From: Henricia sp. BOLD:AAB3569 | Lineage: Eukaryota; Echinodermata; Asteroidea; Spinulosida; Echinasteridae | DNA: 64,000 bases | NCBI GenBank assembly: GCA_037783545.1 | Contig: JBBELK010000384.1 | Span: 744,001-808,000 of the forward strand | Direction of reading: 5' to 3' | Part shown: piece by piece, positions 1-18,600 of the stretch | How positions within the stretch are numbered: the first letter of the stretch is position 1 | Layout: each line of letters opens with the position of its first letter | Program-made: the position numbers and the translations under genes | The notes under the pieces: model-generated | The model's input: the letters and a program-made list of their open reading frames with translations, nothing else | Told to the model about the DNA's origin: nothing | Database searches by the model: none

Positions 1-984
1 ATCTATTTTTTGCGCTTCTTTTGCGCGTTTTCTGCTTTTAGTTGGTATAAGGGCTGTCATATCAAGTTGGTGATGTGTCTGTTGTGTATACAGTTAAGTT
101 CAGACACTTTGCTGGCTTGATAAGCCCTGTGCCTTTTGACCACGTCATTGTTGCAGTTAATTGGCCTGGTTTGGCTTTTTATGCGTTGTCGATGCGTCCT
201 GCTCTGCGTGACCTCCCATGGGTTGGTTCCGTTGTCCAATGGGCGTTCGTGTTCAGCAGCTAGGAAAATCCTGACCCAAAAGTGGAAATTGAACATCGGA
301 TTGTGTTTTTATTTTTTGGAAAAGGACCTTTTTCGGGTATTTGCAATCAAAATCGAGTTAATTGCAATGTGTTGTAGTCCTTTATAGTTAGAGTTTTACC
401 GATGTGTTATGTTATTTTGTTTATTTTTTATTTCCACAGTTTATATTTTTGGGATTTTGTGTCATTCGTACACGTTAAATTTAAGAATCCGTTGGGTGGG
501 ATAGCGATTTTTGAGGTATAGTGTTTATTTTGGTAATTTCAATTATTTTTGATAATTTTTGATTTGTATTTTACAGGATCAGTGGCGTTTACAGGATCAG
601 TGGCGTGTTCCACCAGGATTAAATGGAGGTTTCCGTTATTGTATTTGGTGGAGATGGATTTTCCAAATTTGTTTGAGGTTAGGGAGTTGTTTACTCCAAT
701 GGGGTGGATACGAGATGGTCAAGTCAGTGGTGAAAACCCGTGGGTATCTCGGATCTGAGAACGATGCAACCTGAAGATTCGGTATTTCTCGTGCTAAACA
801 CCCGGAATACTCGGGTAACGTTTCGGTTACCACTGACTCACGATATATAATCTTCTGGTGGGCCTTCTGGTGGATGTATTCTGGGTTTTTGAAAGTGTCC
901 GAACATAGCCTCACGTCAGCAAACGGTTAGAACCACAGATATCTATTAACAATGTTAATATATATATGTGGTTAGAACCCTTCT

Positions 985-1095
985 GGATCCGAATTAGTGG
1001 CTTTGGCTGTGGCTATGCTGTTTATAAGGACTGTCATTGTCCGCCCATAGCAACGACATAGCAATAGCCGCAGCCAAAGCCACTAATTCGGATCC
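985..1095. repeat. Foldback (MITE-like) inverted repeat
   Basis: The arm starting GGATCCGAATTAGTGGCTTT at 985 is repeated in inverse at about 1058-1095 with only a few mismatches, around a short loop. A second small hairpin (about 929-978) overlaps the left side. Confidence 0.75.
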
Positions 1096-1307
1096 AGCCT
1101 AACACCCATGACACCCGTGTCGTCCGCTATGTTCTCACGAGGTGCAAATAACTCAAATCCCATTATTTATACAAATTGCACATAAAAGTCTGGAAATCCG
1201 AAAATTTAAATATAATAGGGCACATTTAATAAGAAATACATATATATTTATTAAACAAATATATTCAGCACATTCGGCAGATTGGAATGTTAACGTCTAA
1301 AATTAAC

Positions 1308-1545
1308 CTAGCAGGGGTCCGACTTGGTCATGCATGGGTCCGACATGGTCCGGGTCCGACTTGGTCCAGGTCCGACTTGGTCCAGGTCCGACTTGGTCGT
1401 GGGTCCGAGTTGGTCCGGGTCCGACTTGGTCCGGGTCCGACTTGGTTCGGGTCCGACTTGGTCTGGGTCCGACTTGGTCGTGGGTCCGAGTTGGTCCGGG
1501 TCCGACTTGGTTCGGGTCCGACTTGGTTTGGGTCCGACATGACTC
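1308..1545 (+). repeat. 16-bp-type minisatellite, GGTCCGACTTGGTC core
   Basis: About 15 copies of a unit near GGTCCGACTTGGTCCG, with a higher-order variant in which GTCGTG and GAGTTGG units recur twice. Several frames on both strands are open only because of the repeat, so I do not call a gene. It is related to the GTCGAG-type arrays near 30.4-31.0 kb and 58.8-59.1 kb. Confidence 0.85.
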
Positions 1546-1635
1546 GAAACCGTCTACGCAGTACGCACAAAGCATTGCAAAGCAGTGACTTGAAAAGCCA
1601 GTCTAAATCGAAGACAAAACCTCCCGATCCACTAC

Positions 1636-1766
1636 AGGGGCGTTCGAGATGCTGACACCGGGTAACCCGTGTCTAACCTCGTTCCCATGGTCTACCTGGC
1701 TGATCACACCTCGCACGATCATCCCCAGGTCAGGGCTGCCCCGAGGAAGCATCTCGAACGCCCCTT
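1636..1766. repeat. Foldback (MITE-like) inverted repeat
   Basis: AGGGGCGTTCGAGATGCT at 1636 is matched in inverse by AGCATCTCGAACGCCCCT at about 1749-1766; the interior is less symmetric. Confidence 0.7.
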
Positions 1767-2002
1767 ACGTTCCTATCGCTCCACAACAAATTTATGGACG
1801 TCAGAATATATGAATAATAAACGTATTAAAATGCACGTAATTTATTATTCATACTGTGACGTCCTGACGTTGAACTGTTGTCGTTTTACCTATGCGTAAA
1901 CCAGCTTTGCCGAAGTTCACGTCTCGTCTTTGTACTTTCCTTGATCGTTGTACATGTTGTAGGCCTAAATACAAATTATTTATTGAATCGTATTAAACAA
2001 GA

Positions 2003-9680
<7,678 letters not shown>

Positions 9681-9840
9681 CATCACCGTCTTTACATGCC
9701 AAGTTAGATAGGAAGCGGTCAAAATGTCAATTGCTTGTGGTCTTGTATTTATTAACAGGGCAGTTTAACATTCACATTTTTCCTAAAAGGACTTGATTTC
9801 ATACAGGGTGGGCACGTGTTGCTGTAAAATATAGGAAACT

Positions 9841-9960
9841 GCAGCCGATTTCACGAAACCCTACGCACTGCGTAAGTTGTGCAACAAAATCGCAATAATA
9901 ATATTCAAGCTGTACCATTTTCAAAAGTTGCGCAAGCTACGCACTTTTTGGTCAAAAATA
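9841..9960 (+). repeat. Repeat family copy with GCAGCCGATTTCACGAAA end
   Basis: Matches the more complete copy at 29089-29262, which has both inverted ends. Here the right end is degraded. Confidence 0.6.
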
Positions 9961-10380
9961 CAATTTTGTTTTAAAAGGCAAATGTGATTGGCCAAAAAAT
10001 AAGACTAGGTCAAGCACCACAAATACCAACTTATGAGAGTAATTTCTACATTCATTGTATGAATCATCTCACCAAAAGATCATACATGTACTTTGCCAGA
10101 TTTGCTACACTGACAGGCTATTCAAAACAATGGCCAACCGTGGAAGACAGCGGCAAAGCTGACGTTTTATAACTCATCAACTGCCCGTGACTATACATTG
10201 CCAGAACGTGTTTACACGTCGTCTGGCGTCAAGTGAAGTTTCAGGAAATACAATCGGTTGTAATGTTTGTTGTGCACAGTGCTGTGAGATACTAGAAATA
10301 ATGCCGATACCAAAGAAAAAGATATTGTGATTATATGAGGTTAATATGCACATGAAAGGCAAATGTGCACGCAAAATACT

Positions 10381-10702
10381 TTATATAACGCTCAAGTAGA
10401 TCCCTGTCATTTGATTGGACGATAGCAGGTCACATGGCATTAAATAATTGAACCATTTAATGCTATGTCACCAACCATGCAATTTTGGTTTATACGATAT
10501 ATTACATTGCACGCATTTTTACTGCAAGTGCGTGTTCATACAATGCTAGCTGTAGCCGACGCGTTTGCCTTTCAACGCACGTGTGGTAGATGAGTCGGAT
10601 TCGGTCATTGTGATGCAAGAGACTCAAGTACTTTTTTCATATTCTCAGGCTGTCGGATGTTCTCTAATCAAATGACAATGATCTCTTTGGGCGTTATATA
10701 AA
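10381..10702. repeat. Foldback MITE with TTATATAACGC termini
   Basis: TTATATAACGCTCAAGTAGA at 10381 is inverted at about 10682-10702 (GGGCGTTATATAA), including a matched TCATTTGATT block. Confidence 0.7.
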
Positions 10703-10988
10703 ACTAAAGTGCAGGGAAACAGTTCACTGTAGACCCAGTAACATTGGCAACACACAAAGGGTGACGTTTTCACTTTGGTATTCTATTGGGACCGTTATGG
10801 CAATATGGTTGTCAAACTACATTTGTTCACTAAAGTTTTCACTCGTCTACTTACTCTTAAAAAAAACGAAAGTCATGCATGGAAAATCATTCTTGCCTTG
10901 GCAAAGTGCATAGTTTATGTCCACCTTAAGTTTTACAGATGTTGGGCAGTGGAAATGATTTTGTACATGGACGTTCTTGTCGTGGTCT

Positions 10989-10994
10989 AATAAA
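10989..10994 (+). promoter_or_regulatory. Candidate HDAC3 poly(A) signal
   Basis: AATAAA followed by a GT/T-rich tract, about 1.3 kb after the HDAC3 stop. No transcript evidence. Confidence 0.35.
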
Positions 10995-11092
10995 ACGTTT
11001 TACTGAACATGTCTTTTGGTTTTAATTATTTGTTGGGTACCTCCGAGGATGGATGATAAAGAAGTTATTATTTTAAAAAATAAATCTAATAG

Positions 11093-11425
11093 ACTGGGGT
11101 ACCATGGCCGAGTGGTTTATGTCGTTGACTCATAACATGGGTGAAAACTTGATGTTGCGGGTTTGATACCCGGCCGTGGTACCTGTGCCCTCGACCACAA
11201 CTGCCCCATCCTTCGGAAGGGATGTAAAGCTGTTGGTCCAGTGTGTTGTGTAATGCACTTACAAGAACCCAGAGCACTCTTTCGTGAAGAGTAAGGGGAT
11301 TCCCTGATGTCTCTGCCAAAGGCGCCGCCCGCCTATGTATCTCGATGTTTAGGCATAATAGATGTAAAGTGCTGTGATACCTCGTGTAAGAGTGCTATAT
11401 AAATGCCAAAATTATTAATAATATT
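11093..11425 (+). mobile_element. tRNA-derived SINE, near full length
   Basis: Head ACCATGGCCGAGTGGTTTA and B box GGGTTTGATACCCGG, then the shared body (CTTCGGAAGGGATGTAAAGC, CAGAGCACTCTTTCGTGAAG) and a 3' end GTAAGAGTGCTATATAAATG leading into an ATT-rich tail. Confidence 0.8.
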
Positions 11426-11519
11426 ATAATTATTATTATCAGACTATTCACTAAAAGCAGATAAAAAAATGTATTAAAATTCCTTTTCTCCTGCTCAGAA
11501 AATGCAGAACAATTACAAA

Positions 11520-12600
11520 CTAAAATGTTTCTGCAACACACAATGGACTGTTTTGATGTTCGGACTCAGTAAATTCCACCTCCGGCGTCTCCTCAGCATA
11601 AACGACACATTTCGCAAGCAAATCCTTCTTTTCGAAGCGTTTGTTCTCCACGAATGACTCGGCATATTTCTCAAATACCGATCTCTCCTCGAGTTTGACT
11701 TCAGTATTGACCTGTTCCAGTCTTGACTGCCGGCTCGTGAACTTGGAGTTACGTTTCCAAAGTGCGGAATCTGTTTCAAATTTTTCAAGTTTACTCTTAC
11801 CCTGAAATTGCCGGATCGGGCTTGTCATTACGTCTTCTAGATCATCCATTTCAACATCAGAATCAGAAAAATCTTCTGTCGGTTTCGTCCAGGTGGATTT
11901 TTTCCTTGGAGGAAGTTTGGGCGATTTCTTCGACCGGTCTGTCAGAAATATATCATCAAGGAAGGATAAATTTTCTTGTTGCGCGGCAATGGACGAACCA
12001 GTCGATTCACTTACTTTCCCATCACACGCACACTCAATCCGACCTTGCGCCTTGCAACGTTCGCACGTTTTCGTAGTCTGGTAGTCGTCTCTGAACCGGT
12101 TCTCAGTAGAATTCTTGTTCTGTACTTCAGACTTTGATTTTGCGCAACTTTGCAGGGATTCGTTTTGTGGAACTTCACTCCGAGAACTACTTTTGAATCC
12201 TCTTTTCTTTCGTTGTTTCTCGATTTCATCGCTATGTACGCTTTTACGTTTTTCGTTAGTTGCATTTTCCTCCATCTCATCATCCCCCTGTTTCAATTTA
12301 ACGGTACTCTGATATCGTTTACCAATATTTTGTCTAGTTCTTAAATTCGGCTTTCTCTTTGAGCATTTCACATCTGCAGACTTTGTTCTTTGTTCGGGGT
12401 GTTTTTCAGTAGTCGTATCGTCGAAATCGTCGCTTGGAGGAGGCTGGTAGATTCTTGTCAGGTCCAGCTGTGGATGTTTGTTGGTGTAATAGTCTTGTAG
12501 CAGAGCTGCGTACTGCTCTTGTGGCAAGGACAGAATGTGCTTGGCGAAGTCACTAGCGGAGGGATGCTTCAGTGTTTTTGCCATTGCTTCAAAATGATGT
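11520..12600 (-). CDS. ERCC6L2: ERCC6L2 terminal coding exon (C-terminal tail)
   Basis: This 1081-nt last exon starts after the acceptor CACAG at 12601 and joins exon 24 in phase 2, producing [15 protein letters not shown] across the junction. The first part ([22 protein letters not shown]) matches the conserved C-terminal helix-rich motif of ERCC6L2. The rest is a charged, low-complexity tail rich in Lys, Ser and Glu. It includes a Cys cluster ([14 protein letters not shown]) near the middle whose role I do not know, and SFLDDIFL, similar to the short LDDLF-type motif in vertebrate proteins. The stop TAG is at 11520-11522. A 354-residue frame starting at an internal Met (12584) would be misread as a separate gene. 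Confidence 0.88.
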
Positions 12601-15600
12601 CTGTGTATTGAACAAAAAGTGGGTATGAGTTATAAAATGTAGATGAAGTTTGCGCATTGAAACTAAAATGGCCATTTGTGATTGTCTTATGTGATTGAAA
12701 ATATTCTAGTGAAAAACAGAGCACCCTCCCCCTTTAATTTTAATTTCAAATAAAATTTAACAACTGTTATTTGTTTGGTAGTACATGTAATTATCTTTTA
12801 TATAGACTCTCTTCATGGCAGCCATCTTAGGGGGTAGCCATCTTAGCAAAGGCATGGAGCTGCGTATTTCGTGGCACGATTTTGGCACGCGTGCATTGCT
12901 GACGAGCCTCTGCCTTTAAGTGCTTTTCACACAACACCATCTGTTCATCGCAAATACCCAAAGCAACCGAGCACTACATCTTCACATTGCAAGTTAGCGA
13001 GGGATTTCATAAATCAATTTCACAAACAGTTAATTGATCTTAGGGACTTGTATCATTGTGTATAGAGCCAAGTTGGTATACTGCACCTCCTTATGCCTCT
13101 AGGTGTCTGACCATACAGGATTGTTGTTCCACTCATTTTATGAGTTGACTGCTGAGACTGGGCAATCAATGACTGATGTAAAGGCTGCTTCTGTAGGCTT
13201 GATGATGACGCTTCATCCTCAAAGCTTTCTGGGAAGGACTGCAAGATAAATATAAAATAATATGTTGTGCATCGTGTCAAGTTTGTGTTAAATTTTAGGC
13301 CGTCCCGGTTACGATAGTATATTTTGGAAATTTGTACACAGGGTTTTTAGAAAGGCATGTTGACGTTGTCACACTATTTGTAACCCTTTTTGGGCCCAAG
13401 TTATGTCTTCAGAACAACTGAAACTTATTGTTTTATTTTGCGACCAGACAAATATATTTTCTGGAAAATATGGTCTGTGTTGCCAAAATGCCCCCTTTAC
13501 CGTGGAAAGACTCGGGTACAAACCTCAGATAACATGGGAACATTGTAATTAGCCGGTTGTTGTGAGTTGAGTCCTAACTCATACACGTCCCTCATTGCAA
13601 TGTTGGACACATGGTCCTCCACTCGACTGCCGCCGATGATTTTCATGTTGGAATGAATGAACGAGACGCCACATTCTTCTGCAAGACAAAACGCAATATT
13701 CTATGGTTAGTAATTCATGATCTGGAATATTTCTTTCCGGGAAAGAAATAATTTTTTGTATTCATTATGGGAGAACTCAACAAAGCCCAATTTCAAAAAT
13801 AACATTTTTTTTTCGCTTAAGCAAAAGTTTACTGCATCATGTTACGACAATGGAATTCCATTGAAAAGATTAGAATTAATGTTGCATCGGAATAAAAGCA
13901 AAGTGGTTAAGATGCCTGCCTGGTATGCAGGAGGTCGTGGGTTCGAGTCTCGCCCGAGCACACTATGAGTTTTAGCGTGTCGTCGGGAAACACACTTAGT
14001 ATATAGTAAATATCGTGTCGTGATGGGCACAAAATACTTCCACTTAACAGTAATAATATTACCTGTAATGGGTAAATAGGGAGACATTTCAATAGACTCG
14101 TGTACAAAACTGTAATGTTACCTAACTTAATTTTACCTAACCTAATTTTACTCCTGGTGAAGGGAGGTAACTTATGGCAAAGTGCCTTGCCCAAGGGCAC
14201 ACGCACCTTGGTAGCGGCCGGGAATCGAACCCACAACCATGGATTAAGGAACGGTCTTGGATTAAATGCACCAAACTGCTCGGCCATGGTACTCCATATT
14301 GAAAATACTGAAAGTTACGTAAATACTTCAACACTTACTGAAGATATTATCAACTGTTGTGGCAGATTTCCTACTTCCATCCGTGGCAATGCCGATAGCC
14401 CCTTCTGATCTGTCGCCATCTTGCTTTGTGGTTGTGACCTTTGACCTCTTAGTTTGACCTTTGACACCTTGTCCCTTGGTTGCAAACCTCCCTCGGTTTC
14501 CAGCATGACCTTTGACACGGTGCTTGCGCGATTTGTCTTCGTCTGAACTAGATTCTGACGTTTCCTGTACTAGTTTTCTTCGGTCTACAATTGCTGTGGA
14601 CTAGAAAGCACAACATTCATGTTTCATTTCTTTTCAAAAACAGTGAAACCTGTTATTAAAGAAGCTTGTTCAGATTTTTCCAGAAAATGGATTTTGTTCT
14701 AACCTAACAATCATAAAAAATACCTCCCCAAAATACTATCCATGGGAAGAAAACAGGAAATTTGCAATCTCCAGTTTGGATGTGGAAGCAAAAAGGTTGG
14801 TGAAAATTACTGGGATGACCGGCCACAAATTTGCACGGAGGCTCCAAGGGGAGACTCCGGAAGGCACTTTGTATAACGCGTAAATAACACTGTTTGGGGG
14901 AGACAATCCTTTGGCCTAAATAGATGAATGGAGGTCCCCCTCAAGACACAGCTGTTTACTGGGCCCGCAGTAGGATGACTGATAGCTGCTTTTACGCACA
15001 GCAGCAAAAGAGCCTTAATACTCAAATACCATATGTTTGTACACAAATCAAGGGGCCTGGGCTTGAGGCCAAGATTTCCTAGGGTGGACCTGACTGGTAA
15101 GTGAACTCAACATTAAAGGTGACTACAGAGGCACAGACTAGGGTAATCAGTTGAGGATTACATGAAGTTTGAGTGGAATTGGCCCAAAGATTTTTTTAGT
15201 AATAAAAAAAAATACAAAAACGTGCCTTCCGGAAGCTCCCCTTTGCATCTCTGAGGGTTTAATAATGGAACGAGATAAATTAGTTTACAAAACATCAGTG
15301 GTTTTTTGACGATATACTTGGAAATATTCCGCTTGGGAGCACAAAATTTCAGAATGGTAATGAGAAAAATATGACAGATGATATAGTATCAAAATCTCAA
15401 CACCCATGGAAAAAATGTGGGCGACAAAAATGTGATCTGGACACGCTCTTTTAATAAAATATAAAAAAATGGCAGTTTTCTCCAAATGACAAAAATGCAG
15501 CATTTTGTATCGAACATTTTTATTTCTTACCACGGATTTCCCCTTGACAGTTTGTTCATTCTGTTTTGAACAGCTCGCTGCATCTACAATGGCAATTTTC

Positions 15601-18600
15601 TTTGTCTTGGTGCGTGATGGCCCGGCCGTACTTGAACCCGGCCGATATTTGTCATCTTCATCAGTACTTAGTTCACTATCACTAGTTAGTTGCGATGCTA
15701 CGCCGTGGTCGTCATTTTCGTTATCTTCATGCATGCTGCTGGCAGGACCGACGTCACTGCTGTCGCTATCACCGTCATCTGTAGTCGTGTCGTCAAGGTT
15801 TGATGCCTTCAGAAAAAAACCAACAATAATTTAAGAGTTTCAATGCAAAATGCAGAAACGTGCACAATTCCATAGTGATTATACTTCGGGGCTGTGTTCT
15901 AAACACGCGGACATTGCAAATGTTTGCAACATTCACCAACAACAGGTACCCGGCTTTCCATAGACGAGTGCAAACCAGAAACTAAGAGTCTAACATTTTT
16001 ATTTGTTTGTGACAAGTTCAGGCAACATTTTCTTCATTTTATTTATTGAATCTGTTGATTGGGCGCTTATAAACGCGGTACGGGAAGGTGATAATTCAAA
16101 GAAGATCTTCACAACGTTAAAACCACATTGCCATTCCCTGACTGGTCCCCGGTAGTCCGACCCGCCGCAAGACTTACACGGTCTATTGATCATTTTTAAC
16201 CCTTTCAATATTACGTATACATTACCTTCTCTGCTGTGGGACTGAGTGCAATGTATTTACTCATGATTATCCCCTGTTCAGTCTTAACGTGGCGCTGAAA
16301 TAAAGTGATAAAATGATTATTAGGCCGTGTCTGAATTATTTAGATTACACACGAGTCTATGGAAAGTGATCAAGCCTTTTACCTAGCATCTACTATCGAC
16401 TCGTTTGTAATTTTCAGTTTGTCGTTTAACTCTAAATTCCCTCCAAACTACCTTTTTCGGAAAGCAATGTGCATCAAATTAACACGGGAAAAGGCTGTGT
16501 CAATCCACCCTAATCATATGATTTGGATGCAGTCTCAATCATTCTTTCTGATACTGAAATTACAGATTCCCAAAAAGTACCCATGACACTGTAGCTCATA
16601 AGCCTGAAGAAACGATCAGTTTTAGACGAGGGAGGACAACCCCTACACAATGTAAATTCGGTACCTGCGGACCCGCTTGGACCCTATATATCGCAAGCTA
16701 CGTCCCCATGTTACAAAAACGCTATATAGGGTTGTCCAAGTTAATGGGACTAACACAATGTTGTATTTGGGAAACCCAGGGAATCAAGCAGGGACTGAGA
16801 ACCCAATCCACATACTGAACCAGACGGGATTCGAACCCAGGACCACAGAGGTGGAAGGCAAGGGAAGTACCACTACGGCAACATGATCCAATGCAATCCT
16901 CATGGGATACATCGACTTGTAATGTAAAACACACAGCCTTAGACTAGACTGGCTTGCTTTCCTACCTTTATTAGGCCATAGACTAGAATGGCTTCCTGTC
17001 CTACCTGCATTAGGCCCTGGACTAGACTGGCTTCCTGTCCTACCTGTATTAGGCCCTAGACTAGACTGGCTTGCTGTCCTACCTGAATCAGGTCCTTGGT
17101 TAGGCATGACGTATCGGCCCGTAATGCAAACATGTTATGCAGACCAAACAGTTCGCCTTGTTGTTTTTTGTCCCCAGCGACTGCAGTGAAGTATCGGATG
17201 GGATTGTCCGAAGTGACTGCTGCACTTGCCAATTGCTGCGTGAAAAATCCACAACTAGCTGTTAGACTGTGAGCTGATAGAATGTGTTGTTAACGTCAAA
17301 TTACCATACCTCATTTTCACTGGTCCATTCACCATCATATGTCAATGATTAGTTTTTGCTGTTGACAAGGGCGCTCAATATGCACATGGGTCAAAATTGG
17401 TTAGCAGTCAAAATTGTATGTTAGCAAGAGTAGCAGAACACCAGTCAATTGTAATGCACATTACATATGATTTTGACTGCCGACCCATTTTAACAAGGAA
17501 AATTAATTTTGGATTAAGCAAATTTTTCTGCTAAACAGCTTTATGAAATTGGCCCCTGGTTGCATGGGTATCAGTTCGGCTTCACCTCGGGAACTAGTTT
17601 GTCAATTTATAATACCAAGGGAGCTACATGTAATATTGACTAGCCACCCAAAATAAACCATCTTATAGACGAATCCGGTAGCTAAGAACTCCTTCCCTGC
17701 ATGTCCGCCATAACTGGGGGCCATCCTGTGCCATGAAGTGTGCATTCTGTGTTGTGTTAACATGCGCAATCAACACTCATGTGCTGTGCTTGCACATTTT
17801 ACGTTCTACACAGGGATTTAGTTTGTCGATGACTTCAACTGTAGCCTACAACTTGTGTGGTATGTTACTAAGTGTTTATAAAGTAAGAGAAATAACGTAC
17901 AACATTAAAATCAAAATACAAAGAAAATACACAAATACACATAATAGAAAAAGCATCAACATCTTAACAACATCTCAAGACATGTTAACATTTCACAGTT
18001 CCACTAACCTGCTTATAAATTTGTCTGAGGTACATGTTTTCTTCGATGGAGCCAGTAGAGATCAGCCGATAGACCCTCACGTCTCGATGCTGGCCGATAC
18101 GATAGGCTCTGTCTTGTGCTTGCAGGTCGTAGGATGGGTTCCAATTGGGGTCAAACACCACAACGACATTGGCACCAGTTAGGTTGAGTCCTAGCCCGCC
18201 GGCTCTGCTCGGAATAAATCAAGTGGGTAAAATGTTGTATCTGAGGCCGGGGTGACACAGACAAATTCCTGTAATTACTCGATTGTGATACAATTGTAAT
18301 ATTTGTAACGACAACCGGGGTCACACGACATACTTATTGTAATCGGATTGCAATTGTATAATAAAGTCAAGTTACACTCGTTACAAGGTCGTAATCGACT
18401 TGTGGCACATAACACCTTTATTACCCTCACAGGGTGGAGAGAGAATTTATGCCAAAAAGCTCAACATACAACAATCTTCATCATACATTGTAGGGTACTG
18501 TACACGCACTATGGCAGTGCCTGGATCTGAATCCACAACCTGTTGAATCATACAAGTACGACGCACCAGACTGCTCGGCCACAGTACTCCAATCATAATT

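Larger units (their letters stand above)
1..2002. other. Upstream region of HDAC3, no convincing gene
   Basis: Several short open frames are present but none resembles a known protein. A 17-bp direct duplication at about 574-607 repeats an acceptor-like TTTACAG/GATCAGTGGCG. The region contains two foldback repeats (985-1095 and 1636-1766) and a GC-rich minisatellite (1308-1545). The HDAC3 promoter and any 5' untranslated exon should lie here, but I cannot place them. Confidence 0.6.
9681..11092. other. HDAC3 3' flank and probable 3' UTR
   Basis: Contains no recognised gene. It includes a repeat copy with GCGCAAGCTACGCA (9841-9960), a foldback element (10381-10702) and one arm of another repeat (10701-10782). 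An AATAAA at 10989-10994 with GT-rich sequence after it is a candidate poly(A) signal for HDAC3. Confidence 0.5.

Noticed and set aside
1287-1655. Overlapping open frames on both strands at the minisatellite
   Set aside because: Three or more frames are open because of the GGTCCGACTTGG repeat; no non-repeat coding signal.
16784-17107. Minus-strand frame with repeated GRTGSQSS-type units
   Set aside because: Out of frame with ERCC6L2 exon 19 and produced by the 39-bp donor-spanning repeat.
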